Shown in pieces: positions 22,720-34,104 of a stretch of DNA of 64,000 nt. The position numbers and the translations under genes were made by a program. The DNA lies in the NCBI GenBank assembly GCA_013339765.2, contig CM023457.1, positions 78,426,192-78,490,191 on the forward strand, read 5' to 3'. Source of the DNA: Haemaphysalis longicornis. Lineage: Eukaryota > Arthropoda > Arachnida > Ixodida > Ixodidae. A model generated the notes under the pieces. It saw only the letters and a program-made list of their open reading frames with translations, was not told where the DNA came from and searched no databases. Each line of letters begins with the position of its first letter. Positions within the stretch are counted from its first letter, which is position 1.

Positions 22720-23600
22720 AAAACGTGCGGGATGTGTGTCTACAACAAGCGAACCGCAAATATCATTTATGATGACAGAAAGGCGCCAGCAGTTCAATAT
22801 AGCTGTCCTATAAAACGTCTGGACTAATGGCGATCGAATGGTCTAATTGAGCATGCGCACTACTGAAATTAAGATTCTATGGCCATCGTCGTTTACTCGA
22901 AGGTTGCCTTTAGTGAAACAGCCATGAAAACGAATACCTGCGACCAGGCTATGCTGATTGAAAAATGGCTACTTCATGCTTGGCTGAAGCACTTCATTTA
23001 CAGCACAACAAAAGCAAACAAATAACAAAAGTGCGAGAGAGGGCGACCAAGAAATTAACATGACCTTTCGTGAGTACTTTTGACATAGTACCCTAGCAAT
23101 TTTCTCATATCCAGTGATATGATCCGATTTTTACAGTCAAGACATACCAACACTGCCAACACACTTACATGTATTTGAAGGGAATCTTTCAGAGGTGTTT
23201 AGCAGCCAGACAGATTTTTCACGGAAAAGCGTAGTTAGAGCCCGTCTGGAATGGGAATATTAAGGCGCAAGGAAAAGCAGCCCCGCAAGAATGTTTCACC
23301 ATTGACTCTTGAGTAGAGTAATGCTCTGCTAACAAAGGCGTGTTCAATGCTCTACCATTGGATTAGTGAAAATCGAGTTGGATTTGCGGATGCTTTTAGA
23401 AATACGGATGCGGCTGCACATGTTTGAAGAAGTGTATGCGGAAATCATGTCAAACGCTGTTTAAGAATCACTGCGAAAATTGCACGAAATGGCCAACTGT
23501 CTTAATCTCCAGATGTATTGTTATTCAGAATTGTGCTTCTTTTTCGCTGAGAATGTGCCCCCAATTTCACTGGTGCTAGCTGGTGTCTTCCGGGACTTTG
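22720..23600. other. No gene seen
   Basis: AT-rich intronic sequence with no exon signals. Confidence 0.4.
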
Positions 23601-24180
23601 TTAAAGGAGCCATGAGGAGAAAACACAAGCTTGGTTCATTCAAAAGATTGCCTCGTTAGAATCATAGTGACATCACTTTTAACGTAAACTTCGCTCAAAT
23701 AAGCCACATAATTACAAAAAAAAAAGGTAATGGCCACGCCACCCACTAGCTCATTTCCCGCAAGAAAACCAATGATGTCATACCAACCAGCTCTGCGATT
23801 GGCGGAGGGCGGCAAAAGCAAACGCAAATCAGGCAGAACTCATAATTTTGCCGAACAAGCTGTTTGCGCTTAAATGTAAGGCACATTCGTTTTAAAGCAG
23901 TAAGAATTGTGGGAAAACAGTGGAAGTTACGGAAGCACGCGTAAACATAGAAGTACCGATGCGTACTGCTGTTGCTACTCCGCGCCCTATACTTGGCTTA
24001 GCTGCGCAGGACAGCAGGGCTTTGGGGTTGTCTGAGACGATACTGGTCGATTGACGCTATCAACGGTGTCTTACGTGACCATATTTGTCGAGCGAGCACT
24101 ATGTTTCACGAAACGGATATTTTCTCACTGAACAAAAACAAGCCAGGTTTAAATACGGTCAAAAACAAACCGAAGGCAGA
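23601..24180. mobile_element. MITE, AGGAGCC-end family (left end and body)
   Basis: TTAA at 23601 is followed by AGGAGCCATGAGGAGAAAAC. The body matches the copy at 18740-19270. The right end is missing; a LINE remnant follows. Confidence 0.7.
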
Positions 24181-24189
24181 AAACGGCTG

Positions 24190-26316
24190 ATGATGATGAT
24201 GATTAGTGGCTTTCCCTTTCAATTAGGGCGTCAGCTGTCAGCAACCGACTTGTCTGTCTTATTACGCTTGCTTGCCCGACTTCTAGCTAACCTAATAGAT
24301 TTGCTTCCTCCCCCTCCCATCCCCCCTCATTCATTTTAAACTCATCGCTCCCACCCCTCTTTTTTTCCCCGCTGTTCTAAATCATCATCCGTATGATTAC
24401 TCCGCTTGCGTACCCATCCCTTCCATACTTTTATTCCACCACCACTCCAGACACCTCTTCGTCACCTCTATGGCGTTGACGTTGAGGTTCCCCCTCTCCC
24501 CAAATCCCAAAGCCTCCGCCAGCGTCGTTTCTCCCTCACCTCGCGGTGCTCATATCACTGTGCAGCCCCTGACAATATGGTGTAGTTTCCCGATCACTGC
24601 CGCAGCATACACATCTTTCATCCTGCTGCCTGTAGCGACCCGTGTATGCCCGGCTCCTCAGCCACCCCGCCCATGCCTCGAAGAGCAATGCACTGCCTCT
24701 CGTATTGCCCTAGAACCCTCCTCCTTTAATTTCCAGTTTCTTGTGCCATATAAGTCTCCACCTCTTTTTTCGCTTCCGTTCCCTGTTCCCACTTTGTCGT
24801 CTCTGCTGTCTTTACCTGCTTTTTAACTGTTGTGTAAACCCCACTTTTCCTTACCTACTTTCCGCACAGCTCTGTCGGATGTCTGGTCTTCCGTCTCCAC
24901 CACATGTCCATGCTCCTCATATACAGGTTCTAAAACACCCTCGCGGCCCATTTTTCGTCCTCCATGTCACGAAGTCACTCCTCAAATTTTATCTTGCTCT
25001 GCGCCTCCTTCGGCTCGAAAGACGACCAGCCCATATCCTCCTGTAACGCTTCATTTGTAGTTTTGCTGTGGGCCCCTAGGGCCAATCTGCCCACCGCCCT
25101 CTGATTTACCTCCAGGCCCGCTTGGGTATCTGGTTTCATGCACAGAAAGTTAATCCTGGTACCATGACCCCTTTCCAGACACTCCTTACCATCTCGTATA
25201 TTTGTGGTATCCCCAGAGCGATATATGCTTCATTTTAGCCGCGTTCCGTCTTCCTTTAGTCTTAAGGTGAACCTCATGCGCATGCGTGTAATCTTCGCTG
25301 GCGTTCAGCCATACTCTTACATATTTCTACTCTTTCACCAATGGTATTTGTACTTGCTGCACTGATACTGTTTTGTGCTCCGCGCCATCGTTAATGACCA
25401 TGGTACCCGATTTTTCTCTGCTAAAGGATAGCCCCAGGTGCGTCGCTTCTTCACCGCATATATCCATCAAGCCCTGCAGGCTTATCCGGTTGTCTGCCAT
25501 CAACAATATGTTGTCTACATACAATATGTCGTCCTGGAACCCGTTGTTCCACCACCTGCCCGTTTTTTATGTATGATAATACGAACCCCAGCGTACTGAC
25601 TTTTAGCTTCCTTTCTAGCCCCGCCATGTAGATCATGAACAGCAGTGGAGAGAGAGGACATCCTTGTTTCAAACCTTGTAGGTGTATACAGGCCTATGGT
25701 ATGCTATCCCCTCCCACACTATTTCCACTTGGTTCGCCCAGTATAGCTCCCTGAGTAAGCTAATGAATTCTTCCCCCACCCCCTCGTCCTCCAGGATACT
25801 CCATAGCCGCTACCTGTCTACATAATCATACACCGCTTTAATATTCAGAAAGGCTAACCACAAAGGTCAGTTTTTCTTCTTAGCCATCTCTATGCATTGA
25901 CTCACAACAAATAAGTTGTCGTCTAATCTTCTGTCCTTTCGAAACCCATTTTGAAGTTCCCCTAATATCCTATTTTCTTCTGCGCACTGCTCTAGTTCGA
26001 ACTTACCTGCCTGCATTGGTAACCTGTACCGCACTGACGTGACGGTTACTGGCCTATGCGAGCTCGGGTTTGTCCTGTCTCCTTTGCCCATATACACTAA
26101 GTTCATCCTGCTCATTTGCCACGCGGCAGGTACTGCGTTTTTTCTATCCTTGCTTGCGACTGTATGGTGGCGCCATCTAGGCTCACTAACCGTAAGCAAG
26201 GCTTCCCAATTGGCTGCAGAGTGGTCAGTTCCTGAGACCAGGGGGGTAAAGCGAGCTCCGAGACCGTACGAATCGGGGGCGCTGACATGATACAATTCCC
26301 ATGGTTGCCAGATCAA
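24190..26316 (-). pseudogene. Decayed LINE reverse transcriptase
   Basis: The minus strand shows RT pieces in different frames: MNLVYMGKGDRTNPSSHRPV and LGELQNGFRKDRRLDDNLF (26130-25870), QGCPLSPLLFMIYMAGLE (25670 region), and YVDNILLMADN (25520 region, a damaged Y-x-DD box). Frame changes and stops show it is dead. The 3' end on this strand finishes with an (ATC)n-type tail (TGATGATGATGAT on the plus strand at about 24189-24201). Overlapping plus-strand frames at 24470-25060 are its shadow. It lies in M13 intron 1. Confidence 0.85.
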
Positions 26317-27862
26317 TTGTATTCAGTTTTGTAAATAGTTGTTCGTTAATTATTTAACTAAAACAAAGAACTGAAGCAAAACAGTTGCAAAAAATTGCCT
26401 CAGTAATTAAAACTAGCTGTAAAAAAACTTTTAGTGTAATTAAGCTCTAATTTTCGAACAGAAAGTGCGTAGCTCAGTTTTGGTTTCGATTTCTTTAAGT
26501 GTGCTAGGAAGTGGCGAGGCCCTTGCGCCTGACTTGCGCAGTGTGTGTGCGTGTGCAGTATCCAGCTCAGATCTGCGTGTGTGCAAAACGCGTACAACTG
26601 GTACAACTCGGATGCACGCGCTGAGCAAGTGCCTCCCCGGGCGCTTGCGAGCATGGAGGAAGAAAAATGTTAGGAGGGAGCATGACGTCAGGCGGCACAG
26701 CTTGGGCAAGCCACCCTCCTCTGACGCCGCATTCCTCCTCTCCTCGGGCTCCTCCCGCGCAATGCATTATGGAAGATGCACCACTCTCAGGCCCGCGGTA
26801 GCATTTAGTGGCTCCGGCTGGCTGCCGGTGGAGGAGGAGGCGAGTGGCGTTGCCGAAGGCGCCGTACGCGATTTTTTCGCCAGCGCTGCGCTCCCCCCCC
26901 CCTCGTATCCCTCGTATCGTGGAAGTACTGTCGCTGTTCAAAGCGACACGATACGTAGATACCATGCTCACGGAGCAACCTTTACGAGCTGCGAAGCCGA
27001 ATTTGACGCTTACCGCTGGAACCACGACCGGCTTTGCTCGGAACGCGCCGCTGTAAAACATTCACAAGCACGGAGCGGCCTACGGGTGCGTGGTGTTTGC
27101 CAAGTGTGCTTTGACGATTGCGTTCCAGTTTTGCTGGGAGTTATCGCGCCACCTTCCCTTTACATCATAGCGCCGTAACGAGTGTCCCATCAGCTGAGTG
27201 GTTGTGCGAGAAGCTTTGGTTTCGCTCGCGTGCGCATTTGCATACATTCGCCTTATCGGTGCTCCGGCATGGTGGCACGTTGTACATGCCACAATTGTCG
27301 TGACGATGTCTGTTTTGCTTTGCTGTCTCCTTCAGTGCATTAGAAAAGGAAAGGTGCAGAACCACTGACGTTGGGTGCGGGCGCGGGAAGAACAAATCAT
27401 TTTCCGCCTCGCGTCGCAGGCAGAACGCGGGCTGGTTGTCCGAGTATCGCTTAATCCTTGCGATAGGTATATGCTGAACGAACGCTAAAGTACGCCTGGG
27501 AGGTGAAAATATAAAATTACCAGAATCAAGGAAGTGAGGTGTGTTTGTGAAATAAAATGTGAGGCACGGATGTCGCACTCTGACATCTCCGCTTTGCACT
27601 GCGGCGGAACAGGACACTTCGACTGCGGCGCACTTCGACGGATCCCAGAGCTCAATAAATAAAGATGTTTTCTGTCTCTCCCGTCCGAACACTTTGCCTG
27701 CACGATCAGCCCGCTGCGCGTTTAGGGCTGCAGGCAGCGCTGCGCGCGACACCCGGACGGGGACTCGTCGCCGAATACCCGGACGGCCCGGCAACCAAAC
27801 GGAACGACGCAGCATAGCGCGGGCAGGCGGGCGGCCGCGTGAGGCGCAAAGAACTACCGCGT
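26317..27862. other. No gene seen; GC-rich patch
   Basis: 26480-27060 is GC-rich with long overlapping frames on both strands and no recognised domain. AATAAATAAAG near 27655 could be a polyadenylation signal of something unrecognised. Confidence 0.35.
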
Positions 27863-27867
27863 GAGGC

Positions 27868-27935
27868 AGAACTAGAGTGTACTAGAAGTTCTAGTACACT
27901 CTAGAACTTCTAGTACACTCTAGTACACTCTAGCA
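27868..27935. repeat. Short palindromic tandem array
   Basis: Built from CTAGAGTGTACTAGAAGTTC and its complement, repeated about three times. Half-units (TAGTACACTC) recur at short spacing, so the stretch can fold into a cruciform. Confidence 0.85.
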
Positions 27936-27938
27936 GAA

Positions 27939-28797
27939 CTACGTGAGGCAGGGCATCTCCCATCAGGCTTTCCTTTTTATTTTTATGACTAGGCTTCACG
28001 ATAGTCACGTGACGCTCCCTCCTAAACTTTTCTTTCCTCCATGCTTGCGAGGCTGTCATTCGTTTCTTCACGTTAAACACCCTGTCTATTGCTCCTGAAC
28101 TGACGCCGGAACAGCGATTCCGATCTGACCTTGACGACCGCAAGTTCACTACAGGCTACGGAGTGGCAGCCAGCGATCGTTCCCGTTGGAAGAGAAATAA
28201 AAGGAACTTTTATAATTGTTCGGTTCCAGTTGTTTTATTCATGGAACTTTTTACAGCTCTCCGTGCTTCGAACTTTCGCGCAAACGTTCGTGAAGGTAGA
28301 ACGAAAAAATAGGTAACGAAATGCGGTTTCTTTTTAATCAATCACAATAAGTCAACAAGTCAATGTTCTCTCCTCGCGCGCTCTGTGCGGCACATTACTG
28401 CCCATTCAATACTGCCCATTCAGTCCCGCAAGCTTTCCCTTTGAAGTGGTGGAAAGCAGCTAGAACTTGACGAATACAGACGGAAAGGAAAACGGGACAC
28501 GTCGCTGACTGTATTTCGCATACTCCCTTGGCATGCATTCTGCCACTCCGTTGGCCTGCGATCGACCGCGCTCTTTCGTTCCTGTGCTTCAAAGGGCCGC
28601 GACTCACCGGCAATATCAGCGTTGGCCATTGCGATAACGTTTTTCTTTATTTGTGTGTGTCAACAAAGGTTTTACATTCAGCTACAAAGCCACAGTTCTT
28701 CACTTCACTTCATTTGAAAAGCATTGAGCGACTCGCAAAATGTCACAGAATGGCAAACAAAGCTGCACAGCGCAAAAATGCACGGATATCATGACGG
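27939..28797. other. No gene seen
   Basis: Intronic sequence up to the LTR element; nothing recognised. Confidence 0.35.
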
Positions 28798-28802
28798 AGA
28801 TT

Positions 28803-28996
28803 TGTTGTGTAATGTAGTTCAGTTCATGCCACCAGGTGGCGCACAATGCTAAGGTGGCCAAATTCCACCATCATCATCAGCAACCGCAAGCCCGGTTATA
28901 AATATCGTGTAAAAAAGAATAAAGGGTCTCTTTTCCGTGGGTACGATGGTAGCGTCTGCGTCTCTCTGCCACGTATGATGCGCGGCGGATACAACA
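28803..28996 (+). repeat. 5' LTR
   Basis: Begins TGTTGTGTAATG and ends GGATACAACA. It contains TATAAATA and AATAAA, so promoter and polyadenylation signals are both inside. Confidence 0.96.
28897..28904 (+). promoter_or_regulatory. TATA-like box in 5' LTR
   Basis: TATAAATA; the same sequence lies at the equivalent place in the 3' LTR. An AATAAA polyadenylation signal follows at 28918-28923. Confidence 0.6.
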
Positions 28997-28999
28997 TAA

Positions 29000-29010
29000 T
29001 GGCGACGAGG
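29000..29010 (+). other. Primer-binding site
   Basis: TGGCGACGAGG begins three bases after the LTR and would pair with a tRNA 3' end finishing CGCCA. Confidence 0.7.
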
Positions 29011-29078
29011 TAACCCTTTTTGGCTGCGGGCGGAACGCCACGTCACTACTCAAGTACGGCATACTGCAATCTTCTTCA

Positions 29079-31886
29079 ATGGCACTGACGCCGCCGCCGC
29101 CGTTTCTACCGACACCGGGAAAGCCCGCCATACCGTGGACGCAATGGCGTCGAATGTTCGAGAACTACCTCGTAGCGTCGGCAAGCGACGCGTACCTGCC
29201 AGCACGCCGCAAGGCGCTTCTTCTACATTGCCTGGGGGTCGAGGGTCAACGAATCTACTACACGCTACCAGAGAAGCAACCTACGGAGGACGAGGACGAA
29301 TTCAAGACTGCTCTGCAGACGCTCGAGGCCTACTACGCAGCAAGTACTAACGTTGTCATTGAACGCCAGCGGTTTGGTCAACGCGTTCAGTTGCCGGGTG
29401 AGACCGCGGACATGTTCGTTTCTTCGCTGAGAGAACTTTCACTTTCCTGCGCCTTTAATGACAGGGCCGACGAGTTCATACGCGACCAACTCGTCGCCAA
29501 GACGAGCAACACCGTACTTCGGGAGCGGCTACTTTTGGAAGGCTCCTCATTGACGTTGGACAGGGCCCTCACAATTGCTCGAAGTATCGAAGAAGCTGCA
29601 AAATATTCCAAGGAGTTGTCATCAGCTAGCCCTGCAGGGTACGTGCAAAAAGTGGATAAGCGTTCGGCGCTAGGGCCAGCCGAACATGCCTCGTCGGGAC
29701 AAAATAGTAGGACTTGCTTTCGCTGCGGCTCTGCGAAACACTTAGCCAATTCGAATATTTGCAAAGCAAGGAACAAGACATGCAACAACTGTGGCAAGGT
29801 AGGCCATTTCGAGAGAGTCTGTCGTAGCGAGAAGCGTAGCAAGGAGTTCCTCGCTGTTCAAGAAGTACAGCACCGCGATCCAACAGCTCTCAGCGTACTG
29901 AAACTTAACGGGCAACAGAGCACCGGAGTGCGCATACAAGTACAGGTTCAAGAAACTCTCGTCGATTTCCTCGTGGACACGGGTTCTGCAGTTTCAATTC
30001 TTGCTGCTGACACGTACAGCAAACTGAGGCCTCCACCACCACTCCAGCCAACATCGGCGACGTTGCTTGATTTTTCACGCAGAAAAATCAACATTCAAGG
30101 ATGCTTCGCCACTCCAGTCCGGTATCGGAACCGGCATGCTCAACTTCTTTTCTACGTGGTACCACAAGGCACAAATCTCCTGGGAATCGACGCTATCAAC
30201 ACACTGCAACTACAGATAAATGGTAGGTCACGGAGCTGCTTCCACACTTCTTGTAAACCGGTAGAGTTCTCTCCGGACCTGGCATACAACTACACAATAG
30301 AATACAAGAAGGGAACTGAAAACACTGTCGCAGATGCCCTTTCCCGGTTACCGCAGGAGAAGTATGGAGCCCGTCCGGAGTCGGAAGGTGCTGTTTGCTT
30401 TGTTTCTTCATGTTTAACTCACGAGGAATCCGTAACTGCAACTGCGCAGGATTCTGTACTTTGCCAAGTGATGCAGTGGACAACGTCCAGGTGGCCATCA
30501 GCCAAGACGCTGCCTCCAGAAGCAATGCCTTTCTACATGGTTCGGGACGAACTGTCAGTGATGAATGACCTGCTGCTCCGAGGAGAACAGTTCGTGGTAC
30601 CTTCTTCGTTGGTGAGCAAACTTCTGGATATCGCCCATGAATCACACCCAGGCATCACGTGTACAAAGCAACGACTCCGAGACAAATACTGGTGGCCTGG
30701 CATGAACAAGCACGTCGAACAGCTGATCAAGTCTTGTGCCGTTTGTCAGTCTGTTGACAAATCAGCAAAGCCAGTTGTGCCGCTAATGCAGCCGGTACCA
30801 TTTCCTTCAGCGCCGTGGGAGAAGATAGGCATCGATATCGTTGGTCCTTTCGCAAGGGCTCCTCAGGACTGTCGTTTTGCCATTACTTTAGTAGACTACT
30901 TCAGCAAGTGGCCAGAAGTAGGGTTCACCTCCAACGTCACTTCAGCGACGACCATGTCCTTTTTGCGGAGTATATTTAGCCGTGAAGGCTATCCGAAGGA
31001 GATAGTGAGTGACCATGGGCCACAATTTACATCCGTCGAGTTTGAAGAATTCTTGCGCAATAGAGGTATCCACCACACATTCTCGGCAGTCTATCATCCA
31101 CAGTCAAATGGACAAGTGGAACGGTTTAATCGTGTGTTAAAGGACTACGTTCAGGTGTGTCTGGAGGAACACCGGCCACTGAAGGAGGCTGTCACAGAGT
31201 ACCTTGGGATCTACCGCTGCACCCCGCATGCAACTACGGGTCAGAAACCTGCTGTTCTCCTACACGGCCGTCACCCAAGGACCAGACTCGATCTCGCTGC
31301 AGGACCGACTGGAAGTGTTCCTGAGGTCGGAGGCGTGGAGCTTCAAGCCGTCAAGGAAAGGGTAACTCGGAAACAGCTTGCAAGCAAGCACTATACGGAT
31401 CGTCGTCGTGCAGCCAAACATTCGTCATTGAGCGCAGGACAAGCAGTTTGGATTAAGCTACCGGGACATGTGCCAAAGGGTTTCCCATCGTATTCACGTC
31501 CTTTCACCGTGGTTCGGCGCCAAAATGAGGACACGTACGAGCTGAGCGATGGTCGCGTTTGGAATCGTGAGCGGCTGATTCCATACACTGCAGCCTGGAA
31601 TCCTGCGACAGAGGCAACCTGCGTTTCCCCTGGGACTACCGGCTCCACCGCAGCACAGCCCCCGAGTGCCCAGATGTTCCAGCCACTTACTACCCCGGCC
31701 AGCAGCGACAGAACGTCAGTTCCAACTTCAACTGCAAGTACTGGTGTGCCGAGTGTTGATATCACGGACATGAGTGTACCAAGGAACTTGTCGGGAGGGA
31801 CTGAGACAAGTGCTGAAAGTGCGGTTCCACGGCGATCCACCAGAGATCGACGCAAGCCTGCGTGGCTGGCTGAATATGACTTATGA
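29079..31886 (+). CDS. Gag-protease-integrase polyprotein with RT/RNase H deleted in frame
   Basis: 935 codons, ATG at 29079, no internal stop. Residues 1-190 are Gag-like. Two zinc knuckles lie near residue 212: CFRCGSAKHLANSNIC and CNNCGKVGHFERVC. The aspartic protease site VDTGSAVSIL is near residue 300 and the protease end (LLGIDAI) near 368. The frame then jumps, near residue 384, to the tail of RNase H (YKKGTENTVADALSRLP). The roughly 500 residues of RT and RNase H expected here are missing, without a frameshift. Integrase follows: HHCC finger from HESHPGITCTKQRL near 521 to CAVCQ, the catalytic Asp in IDIVGPF, the second Asp in SDHGPQF, and the third acidic residue in HPQSNGQVERFNR. 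The C-terminus is a Ser/Thr-rich tail. The product could package and integrate but not copy its RNA without help. Confidence 0.93.
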   Translation: MALTPPPPFLPTPGKPAIPWTQWRRMFENYLVASASDAYLPARRKALLLHCLGVEGQRIYYTLPEKQPTEDEDEFKTALQTLEAYYAASTNVVIERQRFGQRVQLPGETADMFVSSLRELSLSCAFNDRADEFIRDQLVAKTSNTVLRERLLLEGSSLTLDRALTIARSIEEAAKYSKELSSASPAGYVQKVDKRSALGPAEHASSGQNSRTCFRCGSAKHLANSNICKARNKTCNNCGKVGHFERVCRSEKRSKEFLAVQEVQHRDPTALSVLKLNGQQSTGVRIQVQVQETLVDFLVDTGSAVSILAADTYSKLRPPPPLQPTSATLLDFSRRKINIQGCFATPVRYRNRHAQLLFYVVPQGTNLLGIDAINTLQLQINGRSRSCFHTSCKPVEFSPDLAYNYTIEYKKGTENTVADALSRLPQEKYGARPESEGAVCFVSSCLTHEESVTATAQDSVLCQVMQWTTSRWPSAKTLPPEAMPFYMVRDELSVMNDLLLRGEQFVVPSSLVSKLLDIAHESHPGITCTKQRLRDKYWWPGMNKHVEQLIKSCAVCQSVDKSAKPVVPLMQPVPFPSAPWEKIGIDIVGPFARAPQDCRFAITLVDYFSKWPEVGFTSNVTSATTMSFLRSIFSREGYPKEIVSDHGPQFTSVEFEEFLRNRGIHHTFSAVYHPQSNGQVERFNRVLKDYVQVCLEEHRPLKEAVTEYLGIYRCTPHATTGQKPAVLLHGRHPRTRLDLAAGPTGSVPEVGGVELQAVKERVTRKQLASKHYTDRRRAAKHSSLSAGQAVWIKLPGHVPKGFPSYSRPFTVVRRQNEDTYELSDGRVWNRERLIPYTAAWNPATEATCVSPGTTGSTAAQPPSAQMFQPLTTPASSDRTSVPTSTASTGVPSVDITDMSVPRNLSGGTETSAESAVPRRSTRDRRKPAWLAEYDL

Positions 31887-31916
31887 GACAATGCAATGAC
31901 TGTGCAAGCCCCTTTT

Positions 31917-31929
31917 AAGGAGGAGGGGA
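31917..31929 (+). other. Polypurine tract
   Basis: AAGGAGGAGGGGA abuts the 3' LTR and would prime plus-strand DNA. Confidence 0.85.
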
Positions 31930-32123
31930 TGTTGTGTAATGTAGTTCAGTTCATGCCACCAGGTGGCGCACAATGCTAAGGTGGCCAAATTCCACCATCA
32001 TCATCAGCAACCGCAAGCCCGGTTATAAATATCGTGTAAAAAAGAATAAAGGGTCTCTTTTCCGTGGGTACGATGGTAGCGTCTGCGTCTCTCTGCCACG
32101 TATGATGCGCGGCGGATACAACA
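31930..32123 (+). repeat. 3' LTR
   Basis: Same 194 bp as the 5' LTR, with no difference seen by eye. Followed by the target duplication AGATT. Confidence 0.96.
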
Positions 32124-32128
32124 AGATT

Positions 32129-33071
32129 CATTTTTTCTGTGCGCCCCAGTACGGATCAGCTGATTCCTTGACGTCCTCGCGCATGCGATCAGTCGCATTC
32201 GAGCTCGCGCGCAAGTGTTGTGTGAGCGTTGCCACATCTTGCTCAAATAGTCTCAGTACATATAAGTCACACGCTAAACCGAAAACACGTCGGTTACCTA
32301 CCCACAGGAGATAAACTACGCAATGCTGTCGACGCCGCCTACACAAAATCCGCCTGGCCAGCGGTCCGCAATGTTACAATTAATCCCGGCATGCTTCGCT
32401 AGCCGGACGCGGAAACGCCACAGTAGCCCGTTGCCAGATTACAACCCATCGCTTTCGCCGTTTTTAGTAAGCAAAAACTCAGCTGGCAACCTTCAAATCG
32501 TTGTATCATGTCTGCCACCGTGTGTCGTACGGTTCCAATGCATTGGCTCAGCGGCGCGCTTTCCCTCTAGAGTCAGTATATTATCTCTATGCCTGAGACC
32601 ATGAAAACGCACGACTTAGTGGGAAGATCAAATTTTTATCTTAAATAATTTTTCAGCGCTTAGAGCATCGCTTGCATTCGGACAAGCTCCGGGGGCACTA
32701 TTAAAGTCGAAATCTCTCGAATAACACAACCTTGTATTTTGTCTTCATGGCTCCTCTAAGCTAGGGGACTGGGTTGAACCCCACAGAGTTCCAAACATTC
32801 AATCCTGCCCGGCAACCTGAATAACGTTCTGATACTAAACTAGGAAACAAAACTTGAGGCTAAATAGTGTTCATATAGGTGCCTAAAAATAGGTATTTCG
32901 AGGCATTTAGGTACAAACGCCAAAAAAGGGTTTTGACGGCACTGTAAAAACACCATAAAGCCCCTTCTTAACCTCGGATTCATGCTCAGATATCAAAGCG
33001 GGGCGAGAGGAGAGCAAGGAACAAAATGGGCATTTGAATTAAAATTTGTTCGCTAGTCATGAGCAACTCAC
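32129..33071. other. Intronic sequence with a MITE right end
   Basis: No gene seen. The stretch to about 32757 ends in CTTGTATTTTGTCTTCATGG followed by CTCCT, the right end of the AGGAGCC MITE family; its left part is not clear. Confidence 0.55.
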
Positions 33072-33459
33072 TCGTAGAAGTCGTTGCACGGGTGCACGCT
33101 CGTGTTTATCGACCGGATGAGGTCCTTCTCCAGTGAGAGACAGCCGAAGGGGCATCGAGACATGGTAAGCAGCAAAGCCGGTGTCGCGAACATGGCCGCC
33201 GAGGCGACCACGAGAAGGCTCAGCACGAACGACGCGTAGCGGAGCCAGCAGCCCGGATGCGAGAGGTCTTCGGGCGGAGGGCCCGCCGAGCTGCTCCCGC
33301 TGTGTGCGCCACCGGTGAACAACGGTCGGTTCTGCGGCGGCACCCACCTCTCGGGCCAGCTGCTTCTCCGGATCAGGGTGAGGCTGCGCGTGGGAACCGA
33401 GGGCGTCGTGAGCCCCACGCTTGAAGGAGACGCGGTTTCCATCGCGTTGGGCATGGCGT
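33072..33459 (-). CDS. M13 peptidase-like protein, exon 1 (cytoplasmic tail, membrane anchor)
   Basis: The coding start is ATG at 33454 on the minus strand, just inside an acceptor (GTTCCCCTCAG|ACGCCATG), so an upstream non-coding exon is likely. It encodes about 127 residues: a Ser/Pro-rich cytoplasmic tail, one hydrophobic segment (ASFVLSLLVVASAAMFATPA, near residues 87-106), then C-P-F-G-C and SVHPCNDFYE. This is the type II anchor and first Cys block of the M13 family. It ends at TACGA|GTGAGT, phase 2; the split Glu codon is completed by exon 2 13 kb away. An in-frame ATG six codons upstream (33472, TTG/ATG context) lies on the intron side and was not used. Confidence 0.82.
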
Positions 33460-34104
33460 CTGAGGGGAACAAGCGGACGGCGCGAGTTTGGTACGCCCCT
33501 GAGCAGAGAACGTGCGTCTTCTTTCAGCGCGTGGTCGCGAGGACATAGGCGGTGATGATGATGGCTCAAAAAAGTGCAAGCCTTGAGGGACTGTCTCCAA
33601 AGCAGCGCCTGATGTTACCCGAGCACACATGAACTGGGACAAGTAGACAATTATCAACCGGTTCTTATGCCAGTCCGCTAGAGACATATTCCACTCCGGC
33701 ACCTTAGCTGCCGTATCGTGCGATGTCCGTATAAAGCACTGCAAAAGGAATTCGCGGAAAAAATTCAGCGAGGTTGGCGAGCATGTCCCACGGGTGTTGT
33801 CCTCATCCGTAATTAATAAAAATATTTGATGGAATCATAGAGCTTCACCTCGCAGAGTGCAACTCGTGTGCGTTATCGGGCCTTGTTTGCATAGCGTGAA
33901 AACTTCCCGCTTCTGTTCTCACGTAGTCTGTTGGGTGTTGGGGTGGTAAAATACATTTATTTTTGGCAGTGTACATTCTGCCTGCAGATGCTACAGATGC
34001 AGCAGGGATTTCTCTCTGCAGTCACCTGTGACTGGCTGAGCACGCCACCTGGAGCATCGTTGAGAGACGAATACTCCGCGAGAAACAGTTCCGCCGGCTG
34101 CGTC
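33460..34104. other. Upstream flank of the M13 coding start, no gene seen
   Basis: Probable intron or 5' non-coding DNA of the M13 gene. No TATA or clear promoter could be assigned. Confidence 0.35.

Larger units (their letters stand above)
28803..32123 (+). mobile_element. Young LTR retrotransposon (Ty3/gypsy-like) lacking reverse transcriptase
   Basis: 3,321 bp: two 194-bp LTRs (TGTTGTG...ACAACA), a primer-binding site, one 935-codon frame, and a purine tract before the 3' LTR. The 5-bp duplication AGATT lies at 28798-28802 and 32124-32128. The LTRs look identical base for base, so the insertion is recent. Gene order Gag, protease, integrase, with the RT and most of RNase H removed, makes it non-autonomous. 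It lies antisense in intron 1 of the M13 gene. Confidence 0.95.

Noticed and set aside
24470..25060. Plus-strand Pro/Leu-rich proteins
   Set aside because: Antisense to the decayed minus-strand LINE.
26465..27178. Plus-strand 237-codon frame
   Set aside because: GC-rich region with overlapping frames on both strands, no splice support or domain.
31391..31891. 166-codon minus-strand protein
   Set aside because: Shadow of the LTR polyprotein C-terminus.
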